Below are positions 47,119 to 56,905 of a DNA stretch of 64,000 bases, one piece after another (within the stretch, counting starts at the first letter, position 1; each line of letters starts with the position of its first letter). A program made the translations under genes and the position numbers. The notes beneath the pieces are model-generated. The model was given only the letters and a program-made list of their open reading frames with translations. It was not told the DNA's origin and ran no database searches. Source of the stretch: Andrena cerasifolii (lineage: Eukaryota; Arthropoda; Insecta; Hymenoptera; Andrenidae); assembly GCF_050908995.1 (NCBI RefSeq), contig NC_135132.1:7373001-7437000 (forward strand), written 5' to 3'.

Positions 47119-49865
47119 ATGCAGTCCATTTATTGGACGGGGAGGCTGCTGTCCCGAGCGATATGGAACGGCCTATCGAATTATACAGCCTGCACCGATC
47201 CCAGCGTGAGTAAATGTCGCGAGCCGTCCTTTATATCGGCGGTTTGCGGCTTCCCCAAAGACTTCACGCGGGGACGTATGCGCAAGGGTCAGTTCGGCGA
47301 CGATGCCTGGTTCAGTGCCAAATTCAAGGCTGTGGAAGTCATAGGTAACGTCAGCTTGACAGCCCCGGCGATGCATCGGCGCTACCGAAAGAGCTCGTAA
47401 ACCACACAAATCGACGGACAAAGAGATTTCCACGGTTCTAATACTTTCAGGCGTAGCGGACGGCGTCGGCGGGTGGAGACACTACGGGATCGACCCGGGA
47501 GAGTTCTCCAGCTTTTTAATGAGAACGTGCGAGAGGCTGGTCTCCATGGGCAGGTTCACTGCCTCCGAACCGGCCGGATTACTAGCACGTAGTTACTATG
47601 AATTACTAGAAAATAAACAACCCATATTAGGTACGAAGCACAATCGAGATCGCCTCGCGCAATCTTTGGTCTCCCACGTACTAAGCGAATGTTCGTTTCA
47701 GGTAGCAGCACTGCGTGCGTTATAGTCCTTAACAAAGAGACCAGCAGCATTTACGCGGCTAATATCGGCGATAGTGGTTTTGTAGTTGTAAGGAAAGGGG
47801 AGGTAGTTCATCGTTCCTCGGAGCAACAGCATTATTTTAATACTCCGTTTCAGCTGTCTCTTCCGCCTCCGGGACACTCCGGCCTGGTACTTAGCGACAG
47901 GTATTGCAGTTAACGGAAGGGAGAGTGCTGTGCCGTAAAGGGATATCCAGACGCTGATACATGTTACAGTGAAACACTGATGCATGCATCACGATGCAGG
48001 GTTCGTGACTTGCATCTTGCTCACTCGCCTAGCTGATGAGCAAGATGCCAGTTCCGCTTCTGATGCTGAAACACGGAAACCGATCTACAGACGTAGCACG
48101 TGTATCAACGTTTCACTGCAACATGCATCAGCGTCTGGAAGACCCTTAAGAGACCCTGCGATCTATAGACTTTCCCGTTTCAGTCCAGAGTCCGCGGACA
48201 CTTCGAGCTTCGGAGTCGAAGACGGCGATGTGATCCTTCTGGCAACGGACGGGGTGTTCGATAACGTGCCTGACGGGCTGCTTATCACCGAAATGCGCAA
48301 GGTCCAAGGGGAAAGAGATCCTACGAAAATACAGGGAGTCGCTAATTCGATAGCCTGGATGGCGCGTAGTTTAGCTTTCGACGGCGCATTTATGTCTCCG
48401 TTCGCCCAAAGTGCTAGAGAGAATGGAATTGACACTATAGGTACGTGAATTGGAACGATATTAACACTAAAGTCGGATATTATTCCGAAAGGGACCGGTG
48501 GCCGATCGAGATGAGGTTTGGGGGGAGGGGGTGTGAACTAGGACTGGGGCTATTCGAATAATTTAATATTCGAATATTTTACAAGTATTCGAATGCTACG
48601 AATAAACTTCGAATATTTGAGTATTCGAATACTGATGTATTAATTCGAATATCCAAGTATTCGAGTACTATTCGAATACTGATGTATAATACTCAAATAT
48701 GGTGTGAAGTGGGTCAAAATTAGTTTACAAGATTTCACCCTGGCAAATGAACCTAAAGAACTTGATTTATAATTCACACCATACTATTCGAATAATATTC
48801 GAATACCGAAAAATTCGACAAATAGTCCCAACCCTAGTGCGGACCCTAAATCTAAAATTTTAGCTTCGGGTATTTATTAGTTTCCGAAATATTAATAAAA
48901 AATTGTGAATTTTTTTTAAATTTTTTTTTGGACGTTGGTGCAGGCCCCTCTACCCTGCCATTTTTTATTTTTGAAATTTTTTAACCACAGTCTCATTTTT
49001 AGCATCGCCGAACTCACATCGGTTCGCTACCGTGCTTTACGCGCCTTCCGCACTAATCTAGCCCCAACCAATACTAATACCCGGGAGAAGTTGGAAAGTG
49101 GAATGCGTTGTGTCGGTATAAGTCAACGGAAATATTGTTAAGAGGGGGAACCGTGGTAAAGTGATTTAAAAAAACTCGGTAAGGTGTACCCTTTTATGCA
49201 CAATTACCCCTGTATCTTTTGAACGCATTAATTGCCGAACCTAAAATTGTATATCTGGGGTCTTTCCACACCCCTCGTAATACCCACCAAGTTTCGTCTC
49301 GACCGGCCACCGGTCCCTTTCGGAAGTACAGCCCTAAAGTCGATTGGCCCGTTACCCTTACGATACACAGGATTAATAAAACATATATATTTGATTTATT
49401 TATAGGATACATTTCACAATTCCTTATGTCTTATGCATGTACCTATCTCTTATACTTTGGTGACGAGTTTGTATCGGCGTTGCTACTCTTTTCTATAGTA
49501 TCTCAGACATTCTTCCTTCTTAAAACTAGAACGAACAATTTATCCTTAACAAATCTATCGTTTCTCTTGGAGTTTAACAGTCACGATAAATGATACTCGT
49601 AAGTTATGTACATAACCGGCGTTTCGTTTATCCGAGGTGGTACCCAATGGTCAGATTGAAGTAAACGATAAATTGTAAATGGACGAATCGAAGTAAAACA
49701 CTCTACTTCTAGTCATTCCTGATTTTAGATCTTACTTGCCGAAGTGTATCATAGGATAATGTAAATGAATTGGAAAAGTATATTTGTACCCACAGCGTGT
49801 TTTTGTATTTTACAGGTGGTAAACCAGATGACATTACAGTGCTCTTAGCAACGGTGGCGATATAA
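47119..49865 (+). CDS. PPTC7-type mitochondrial PP2C phosphatase
   Basis: Five exons (47119-47344, 47451-47630, 47702-47900, 48184-48440, 49816-49865) join in frame to 303 residues, close to the roughly 304 of human PPTC7. It is a Mg/Mn-dependent Ser/Thr phosphatase of the PP2C family; relatives act in mitochondria on metabolic and mitophagy regulators. The N-terminus (about residues 1-30) is basic and hydroxylated, fitting a targeting peptide. PP2C metal-site motifs are GDDAWF (60-65), GVADGVGGW (76-84), NIGDSGF (156-162), ATDGVFDN (222-229) and KPDD (290-293); all acidic ligands are present. I chose the ATG at 47119 because it starts the N-terminal targeting-like stretch. Introns 3 and 4 each contain a MITE. 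AATAAA lies at 49981. Confidence 0.95.
47934..48151. mobile_element. MITE in phosphatase intron 3
   Basis: CCAGACGCTGATACATGTTA at 47947 and the inverse of 48110-48138 match over 29 bases with two differences; weaker similarity extends out to AAGGG on both sides. A second perfect 12-bp inverted pair (GCATCTTGCTCA / TGAGCAAGATGC) lies inside at about 48021-48057, so the intron can form a nested hairpin. Confidence 0.75.
48539..48836. mobile_element. hAT-type MITE in phosphatase intron 4
   Basis: The ends are TAGGACTGGGGCTATTCGAA and, inverted, TAGGGTTGGGACTATTTG. The flanking octamers GTGTGAAC (48531-48538) and GTGCGGAC (48837-48844) agree at six of eight positions, consistent with a decayed 8-bp target duplication. 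The interior consists of many TATTCGAATA palindromes. Confidence 0.75.
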
Positions 49866-49980
49866 TAAAATATGTACAATAGAGTCTTGATCATTGTATT
49901 ATAGTCCATGTCATTGCGTATATGTAACTAGTTATACATCATTATATCCCGTTACGAGAATCATTTATTATTTAAACCTA

Positions 49981-49986
49981 AATAAA
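49981..49986 (+). terminator. Polyadenylation signal of the phosphatase gene
   Basis: AATAAA lies 115 bases after the TAA at 49863-49865. Another AATAAA overlaps the stop itself (49864-49869) but is too close to be the main signal. Confidence 0.6.
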
Positions 49987-50109
49987 TGGTTTTGTAAATC
50001 ATTCTTTACCTCGCCAATCTCCTGTACAACCGCTGTAAAGAAATACTATTTCGAAGGGAGAGATATTAGCGATCGATCTGCGTGCAAATAGAATTTTGTT
50101 CAAGCTCAC

Positions 50110-50860
50110 TTAGGGGTTCATCCTTAAATTACGTAAGGCTTTTTCGGGGGAGGGGGCGAATTTCTTACAAAGGGGGGAGTCGGGTAGCGTCTTACGTAAT
50201 ATTTTTTAACCTAATTTTCAATAAATACAAATTCTATCATTAATGTTCCAGAAAAGTAGTTTTAGTTTAAATTTCCTGAAACTGAGTTAAATGAATTACA
50301 GTGACTTAGAATTAGTACAAACGACTTGAGCTTTTTTAGAAGCTAGGAGGATTACTTTTCTATGTGACGCATTTCGTCGCTTTGAAAAAAGAATACAATT
50401 GGTCGGAATGGCGAGAAAAATGGTAAAGGTCGTTTTTCAACTTTTTTCTGAACCTGTGTTGAGAATTAATCCCGTTTGTAGATTTAAGTTGTAAAGATCA
50501 CAGAATTAGGTCGACAATCGCTGATTTCGGAATTTCGCGATTTTGGAATTTTCATCAGAGGTTCAGAAAAAAGTTGAAAAAACGGCCTTTACTATTTTTC
50601 TCGCTATTCCGACCAATTGCATTTTTTTTCAAAACGACGAAACACCTCACTTATCAAACTAATCCTAGCTTCTCAAAAAAAAAACTCAAGTCGTTTGGAC
50701 GAATTCTAAAAAAGTTATGCGATTTTAAAGGGTGTACACTTTCTTTCGTGCACCACCGTACATAAAGCTTTAAAAGAATTTTAATAACTGAAATAAGGAT
50801 TCGCCAAAATCACCCTCACGTAATTTAAGGCCGGCCCCTTACGGGGGCACACAAATTCTC
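50110..50860. mobile_element. Foldback element downstream of the phosphatase gene
   Basis: The outer ends share AAATTACGT / ACGTAATTTAAGG in inverse order. Inside, about 50300-50460 and 50560-50740 are inverted arms of roughly 170 bp with common blocks such as GAGAAAAATGGTAAAGG and CAACTTTTTTCTGAACC. It is non-coding; the 63-codon frame at 50574 lies wholly in one arm. Confidence 0.75.
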
Positions 50861-52549
50861 CAATTACCTTGCCTCTTGGCGGCACTGAAATTGCAGCTAC
50901 GCATTATATGGCACAATAACACAACCATGCAACACTGTAATGCGTTATCGGTAAACGCGAGTTACTGTATAATAAATGTTTAAAAAGTTGTAATAAAATT
51001 CCAAAGCTACCATATAAAAGTTCAATCGAAGGTCAAATAAATGCATCAGCTCTTTCACCCGAGAGAAGAAGAAGAGAGAAAAGAAATCGATATGTACCAC
51101 TACATACAGATTAATGGCATACAATGTGTACAACTAAACCGTACCATTTTATTTAACTGCGATGGTCATATAAATAACATTTTTACCTAGTATTTACAAG
51201 ACGATTACTATATAAGTCATAAATAATTCAAGTGGAAATTCATTTGTAATGCTTTGGCTTGTCGGCGACGCGCTCGTTCCGTCGCGATGGATTTCACCAA
51301 TGTACCGTTCTAATATACGTTAGAATGCAATCACTAGATTGATAATACGAATACATCACAGTACGACGGACAGCACGGTGTTCTAAAACAAACAAGCAGC
51401 CGTGGTAGATCCTATTGCGGGATAAAAGGAAACGGAGCTCCGCGGCCGAGGATTACGTCCACCCGGAGGCTACGTGCCACCTGATATACCTAAACAGGCG
51501 TGTTTCATTTGAACGGAAGTATGTACACATATCCTTCGCGACGCGTCAGCCGCTGGACTTTGCTCCTCATCCATGCGCGCAAGTTACAAACACCAACAAG
51601 GGAATGCTATTGTATGATTCATTTAAACACTCTCCGGTCTCGAAATGCCCATGAGAAAGGACTGTGATGTATTCTACCATTGATATTACGCATTCGGTCG
51701 ACAAATCTGGTATCAAATGTATCATATAAAGACCATGGGATTATCTAAAATAGGAGAATAAATAAGAATATTTACAGCGCTCGATTTCGCAAGGCTCTCA
51801 CAATAGATCGCTCTTTCAAATTAGGGGTTTCAATTTCATAGCTTCGTAGAGTGAAAATAGCACTTATATTTTACAACGCAAGCTTCACTTTCGAACGGAA
51901 TCCGTCACGGAACGAGGATACAAAGGTCGCAGCTTTTCTATGCTTAGGTAAAACTGTATATTATATCAGGCACGAGGTTGTAGTAAAAATTCATACTGTG
52001 CACAGTATTTATGACAATCGCGAAGGGGCAATCGAACTCAACGACACGCTAGACAGATTAATCGAAATCGTAAAGAAATGCAGGACGAGGCAATGCGAAT
52101 TTGTTGTTACGTGTATATTTTAAATTTTGTACTTTATAGGTGTTTCGAAAACCATCATCATAAACGCAAAGGGTATATGTTCGAAGCTTGATTCTAACAA
52201 GCTCCCTATCAGTATGAAATTGTATTCCGCTTTCCCGTGTGTTCGTTTCTGAAAATCGTATCACAGTAGTCGATTACTTCAGAAATACTGTCCCTAGTTA
52301 CTAGTCTCTTGCGCAATATTCTCTTAAAACATACAGTTATTACACGCATTACCGAAGTGTCTCGTGTGAGAAATTGTAACCCCCTGTAAAAAATTGGAAG
52401 TCTTAGCGTCGATTAGGTTCCTTACAGACGAGTGTAATTACTTTTGTTAGCAGCTGGGAAACTCAAGGAACAATGTTGTGTACGTAATAATATAAAAGTT
52501 TACTTGATGCACCGACGAGAGAGCGACGATTCGGAAGCAGGACCTCCAA
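50861..52549. other. Intergenic spacer, no gene supported
   Basis: A 90-codon plus-strand frame at 51851-52123 has no recognisable domain and no splice context. The right part is likely the 3' UTR of the Derlin gene on the minus strand, but I see no convincing AATAAA close to its stop. Confidence 0.45.
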
Positions 52550-54213
52550 TCACTGCACGTTAACGTCTGGACCCCAATCGAATCCACCGGGACGGTCTTC
52601 GGGCGGTGGAGTGTAGTCTGGATCCTCCGGGTGTGCGTCGAACAAAGTCTTACTACGAACAAGTGGAACATGTGACGAGATTCGCAGCGGAGATTGCTAA
52701 TCGTTCGAAAGGGACTTACAGTATTTGTGGAGTCTTAAGAACACGGAAACCTCCTCTCAGACGCGGGAATACATCCTCCGCAAAGTAATACATATGCCCT
52801 ACAGCCATTCCAACTAGATCTACGGATATCGTATTACCGAGGAGTACGGAGAAACCAAGAAGCATCCAGGGCATGTACGGCGCCTATTTACAACGCACAC
52901 TTGAAAGTCACCCGCCTCTCTCCGCGAAACCGCTAAGTAAGAAAGTACAGTAGAGCGTCAATTATCCGAGCTGTTTGGGACCGAAGTGGTTCGGAAATTC
53001 GAATTGTTCGGAGAATGAAGCATGCATGTACTTCACGCAGTTTATAACCATAGGAATTATACCTAAAATTACTTATTAAATACAAGAGTAGTACTGCGTT
53101 AAGGGGTCATTCTGGTACTCACGCCGCAAACTCGCGAGCTGTAAGAGATAGAAAAAAAATTTCAAGACAAAAGTTACTTCTCTTAATCAGATCTATCATT
53201 TGGTAAAAAAAATATTTTACAGTTCACGAGTTACAACAAAGAATCGGAAAATAACCGGATTTTCAGGGGTCAATCAGGAGGCAATCCTCTACATATTCGC
53301 AAACTTTCAGAATTTTTTGAATTTCCAGGTTCCGGGTGTTCCCTTATCAGAAAAAAGACCCAAATGTTGCCGAATTTTGCGGCGTGATTACCAGAGTGAC
53401 CTCTTAATTTATATTACACAGAAATCAATTTATCGGTAGAGCTGCACTGGGCTCGGTTAATCGAGGTTCGGATAATTGGCGCTCTGCTGTAGAGGCGCAC
53501 TTACTTGAAAGTTCAAGAGCCCGAAGAAGTTTAGCCTGACGAATGGATTCCGTCGGGACCAAACGTAGACTAACATAACTGTGAACGCGTGGCCTAAGAA
53601 CATTATGTTAACGACGAACGCAAATGTCTACTGAGAGCTGAGGAAGCTTGCGCCGCGTGAAACGAACGTGGGGGGGGGGCGGTGTTTGGGTTTAACGGAA
53701 AGGATACGATCATACATATGCCTCCAAAAATGAACATCATTACGAAGTCAGCTGTCCTTCTGCGGAAAGAACCTTCTTCCAACATTCGACAGTACCGATA
53801 CGTGAAGATCATATTGAAAAAGAAGTTGAAACCCATATTTCCGAAAAACAAAAATGTGGTTATTAGTCTCCATAGCTGAAAGAACAATCAGATAACAGTG
53901 GTAGCTACTAGGTGCCTATTGGTCTATCGTATTGGTTACTTCGTAGTGTTTGTTTACCTGATACTGTTCGATTATCAGCGTCGGATTGAAGTACAGTCGG
54001 AACGGAGACACCAGGTCCAGTTGCTGAAACGAGAGAACGGGGGGGTTTATACAGCCGCGTTTCGGGGACGCGTGTCCCGCGCACGTGGAGGTGCTTCTCC
54101 GGAGAAGTTGTTCTACAAACCACAGCAAGGGTCGTGATGACACAAGCTGTTGTATAAGCTCGTGTCACCACGGGCGTTTGCATGTACTCCTGCCGAAAAG
54201 TTTGGAAGGCCAT
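52550..54213 (-). CDS. Derl2: Derlin-2, ER-associated degradation rhomboid pseudoprotease
   Basis: Six exons on the minus strand (54213-54121, 54023-53958, 53875-53708, 53627-53505, 52883-52720, 52652-52550) join in frame to 238 residues, matching the usual length of Derlin-2 (about 239). Derlins are polytopic ER membrane proteins that move misfolded proteins to the cytosol for proteasomal breakdown with the p97 ATPase. It begins MAFQTFRQEYMQTPVVTRAY and contains the family core YRYCRMLEEGSFRRRTADFV. The WR motif is at residues 55-56 and a GxxxG (GMAVG) at 175-179 in the last helix; there is no rhomboid Ser-His dyad, as expected. The C-terminus ends GGFDWGPDVNVQ, so the p97-binding SHP box is present only in degenerate form. 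Intron 4 carries a pogo-like element. Confidence 0.95.
52948..53489. mobile_element. Pogo-like non-autonomous element in a Derlin-2 intron
   Basis: The ends are CAGTAGAGCGTCAATTATCC and, inverted, CAGCAGAGCGCCAATTATCC. TA lies on both sides (52946-52947 and 53490-53491). These ends and the TA target fit the pogo/Tigger branch of Tc1/mariner. The interior holds the repeat shared with 8.3-8.56 kb. Removing the element and one TA leaves an intron of about 77 bases. Confidence 0.83.
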
Positions 54214-55029
54214 TGGTGTATTATTACGATCTTCCGTACACCCAAGGACCAGTATTTCTTCCAGACGTCTCGCCTTCGCAGTTTACCATCACATGTTGCT
54301 CGCCACACTGTGCGTTATCTAAATTTAATCGCTACCCACATCACGACAAATTTGTTATGCTCAGTTATCGTACACGTAATACGTGAAGCTCGTCAGCATC
54401 GAAGCACGCGAGCTCTCGATTCCACGTCGGGTATCGATAATGATTCCGTGGCCTTTTTGTATTCGTGTAAATCCAGCGAACCACGCTTCTTCGAAGCTCG
54501 GGTGTATTTATTAGAGAAGCTGGGAAGGGGAAGCAAGGGAATTGCATGGTTTTTTGGCACACTGCGTCTCGAGTGGGCATGAATTGGAATGAATTAAGTA
54601 TCGAGCACGTTGCATCGTGTAAGTCAAGGGCGGACCTGGAGGGGGGCGGTAGGGGCGATTTCCTTATTTTTCACAATATATTCAGGAAAGTATTATCATT
54701 GGTTTGGTTAGATTTTTCTGATTAAAATAAGCCCAAACGCAATCTCGCACAGATTGTTTGAAAAATAAGGAAATTTTTATGTTATTATATATTAATGGTT
54801 AACTATCTGAGATGCCTACGCTATTGCTTTGGCGCTCGTCGGTCAGATCGCTCTATTCCACTCGATCTCGATGTGTTTTGTTCGCTCTCTTCGTCGCCGG
54901 TGCGACAATCATGTGCCTACTTCAGCCAGTAACCAAAATACGTGTGCCGCGTCTTTAAAAGTGTGCCCAAATAGGTGATTCGACCAATCGTCATAGCGAC
55001 GGACTGTATCGCCCGAGTCCGCCTCTTGG
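54214..55029. other. Spacer upstream of Derlin-2
   Basis: The sequence contains the presumptive Derlin-2 promoter, but no TATA box or other motif I can defend. A 165-codon plus-strand frame overlapping Derlin-2 exon 1 is its antisense shadow. Confidence 0.45.
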
Positions 55030-55154
55030 GGATCTTCTTTCGGCCGGGTAATAGTACATGCATGCTTCATTCTCCGAACTGTTCGATTATCCGAACAATT
55101 CGAATTTCGGAATCACCTCGGTCCCAAGCAGCTCGGATAATTGACGTTCTACTG
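55030..55154 (-). mobile_element. Partial pogo-like element, inverted relative of the 52.9-kb copy
   Basis: The right end is the inverse of CAGTAGAACGTCAATTATCC followed by TA at 55155-55156. The adjacent AATTCGAATTTCGG and GAATGAAGCATGCATGTACT (inverted) blocks match the left part of the 52948-53489 element. Its other end is not recognisable. Confidence 0.7.
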
Positions 55155-55156
55155 TA

Positions 55157-56580
55157 ATGAGAAAGGTCGATTGCGTGTACATATTTCATTATAGATAATA
55201 ATTTATTAAATATATATACCGACCGTGTTGCTTATTCAAATCTTACACCCTTAGTGTTAGGGTACTACACACACGGATATGGCTACACTGCCCCCTGCAT
55301 GGGAAAAACTTTTGTGCTTCTTCTGGTTACCGCTACGCGGCGTATATTCTCGCAAATGATATTCTTACCTCGCAACCATAAGTAGCTTATCGAAACTTTC
55401 GTAAGTATCTTATTCGTAATAATTAATAACCACTTTTGTCTGTTCTTATCAGCTAAATATCTGATGCAGTTTGGGGTCAGAAATTGGAACATTAATCTGA
55501 TTTTTGGAAATTGTATTGTTGCGAGAGTCAGTCCTGGCATTGCAGTGCCGGTCGAATTGATTCCGATTATATAATTTAAACATACGATGTACTTAACACT
55601 AGAAGGAACACTACCAAGGGTTTCGGATACTTTTTTTTATAATTATTATTTATTAACACCAGGCTCTGGTATATTTAAATGTAGGAATTTATGACTTTTA
55701 ATAAGGTGGAACCCAACGGTTATATTTCTCTATTTGTTTCCTATCAAATGTTTTAATTATTAATTATATCCGTCTAATTAGATAGGACATACATCTTAAA
55801 TACATCTGGAAACGTCGTTTCACGTCTTTACACGTAAATCAATTATTACGGGTAAAAAAAAATAATTTATGCTTTGCGGGTGGTTTTTGCAAACAACCCT
55901 TTGAGTGACACCTACCAAAAAATCAGGGCTAATATCTATCATGTATAAAAGTTGTAGGCTAATCGGGTTGGTGGAATTAAAAACAATAAAACTTTCAATA
56001 TACGTATAGACAGTAAACAGTTCTTTTTATAAGCGCAAAACAAAAAGTTGGATTAACAAACTAAATGCGTAAGCAAAGACACAGTTTATTTAGATTTATA
56101 CAATGGCTAAGGTCAAGAGAACAAAATAATATTCTTTAATTATATCATTGTATAATATTACGAGCCTAAATTATACAAAAGTTGATAAATTAATCTCCGG
56201 CGCTAGTTTCATCGATAACTGCCGTTGTATCTGATGTAGATAACATCGAATAAGTCGCAAGATGTCCACAGAAGACCCGGGTGGTCTGGGGGCTCAGCGC
56301 AGCCCGACTCGTAATGTTATAATTGCATTATTAAAGAATATTATTTTGCTTTTTGTCTTTATACCATTGTCTAAATCTAAACTATGTCTTTATAAAGAAG
56401 TAAGTATACTAACGCATTTACTTTGTTAAACCAACACACTGGGACACTTTTGGAGTGTCCCTCCTGATCAGGTAGGCGACCTTAGTAGCTGCATTAATTA
56501 TTGATTATATTGAGAATACTAATCCGATTAAAAAGTTTTATTTCTTCTTTCGTTTATACATTTCGTCACTCTCTCTCTTC
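55157..56580. other. AT-rich intergenic spacer
   Basis: No gene is seen. TTTATT at 56537-56542 is AATAAA on the minus strand and is the best candidate polyadenylation signal for the lipase gene to the right. Confidence 0.5.
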
Positions 56581-56806
56581 CAGAGCCGTCCTTAGGGTTT
56601 GCGGGGCCCGGGGCAAAAATCGATATTATTGAAAACATCTAATTGAAAACAGATGGCCTTACGTCTCTACTTCATGCGTTGCCGAAAATCTAAAAATTGA
56701 TACCTTGACAATTATACTTAATTCATTTAATTTTTACAAAATGAAGTCCCTAAGCGCGGGGCCCGGGGCAAGGGTCCCGCCTGCCCGGTGCTAAGGGTGG
56801 CTCTGA
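56581..56806. mobile_element. hAT-like MITE in the lipase 3' UTR
   Basis: CAGAGCCGTCCTTAGGGTTT on the left and, inverted, CAGAGCCACCCTTAGCACC on the right are matching ends; both continue into GGGGCCCGGGGCA. The flanks CTCTCTTC and CTCTCTGC resemble an 8-bp duplication but are low-complexity, so the exact border is uncertain by a base. It sits 100 bases past the stop of the first lipase, between stop and likely poly(A) signal. Confidence 0.7.
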
Positions 56807-56905
56807 CTCTCTGCATAAAAGACACTTGTGTTTCCATTACTTCTTGTAAGAAGGATGTTCAGAATTTTTGTGCAGACAGAGTGCCGATCTTGTAGAAACT
56901 CCAAT

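Noticed and set aside
49219..49593. A 124-codon plus-strand frame in the last phosphatase intron
   Set aside because: The C-terminal half is generic AT-rich hydrophobic sequence, there are no splice sites in phase with the gene, and the phosphatase is complete without it.
51851..52123. A 90-codon plus-strand frame near Derlin-2
   Set aside because: No recognisable protein and no splice context. It is more likely opposite-strand 3' UTR or spacer.
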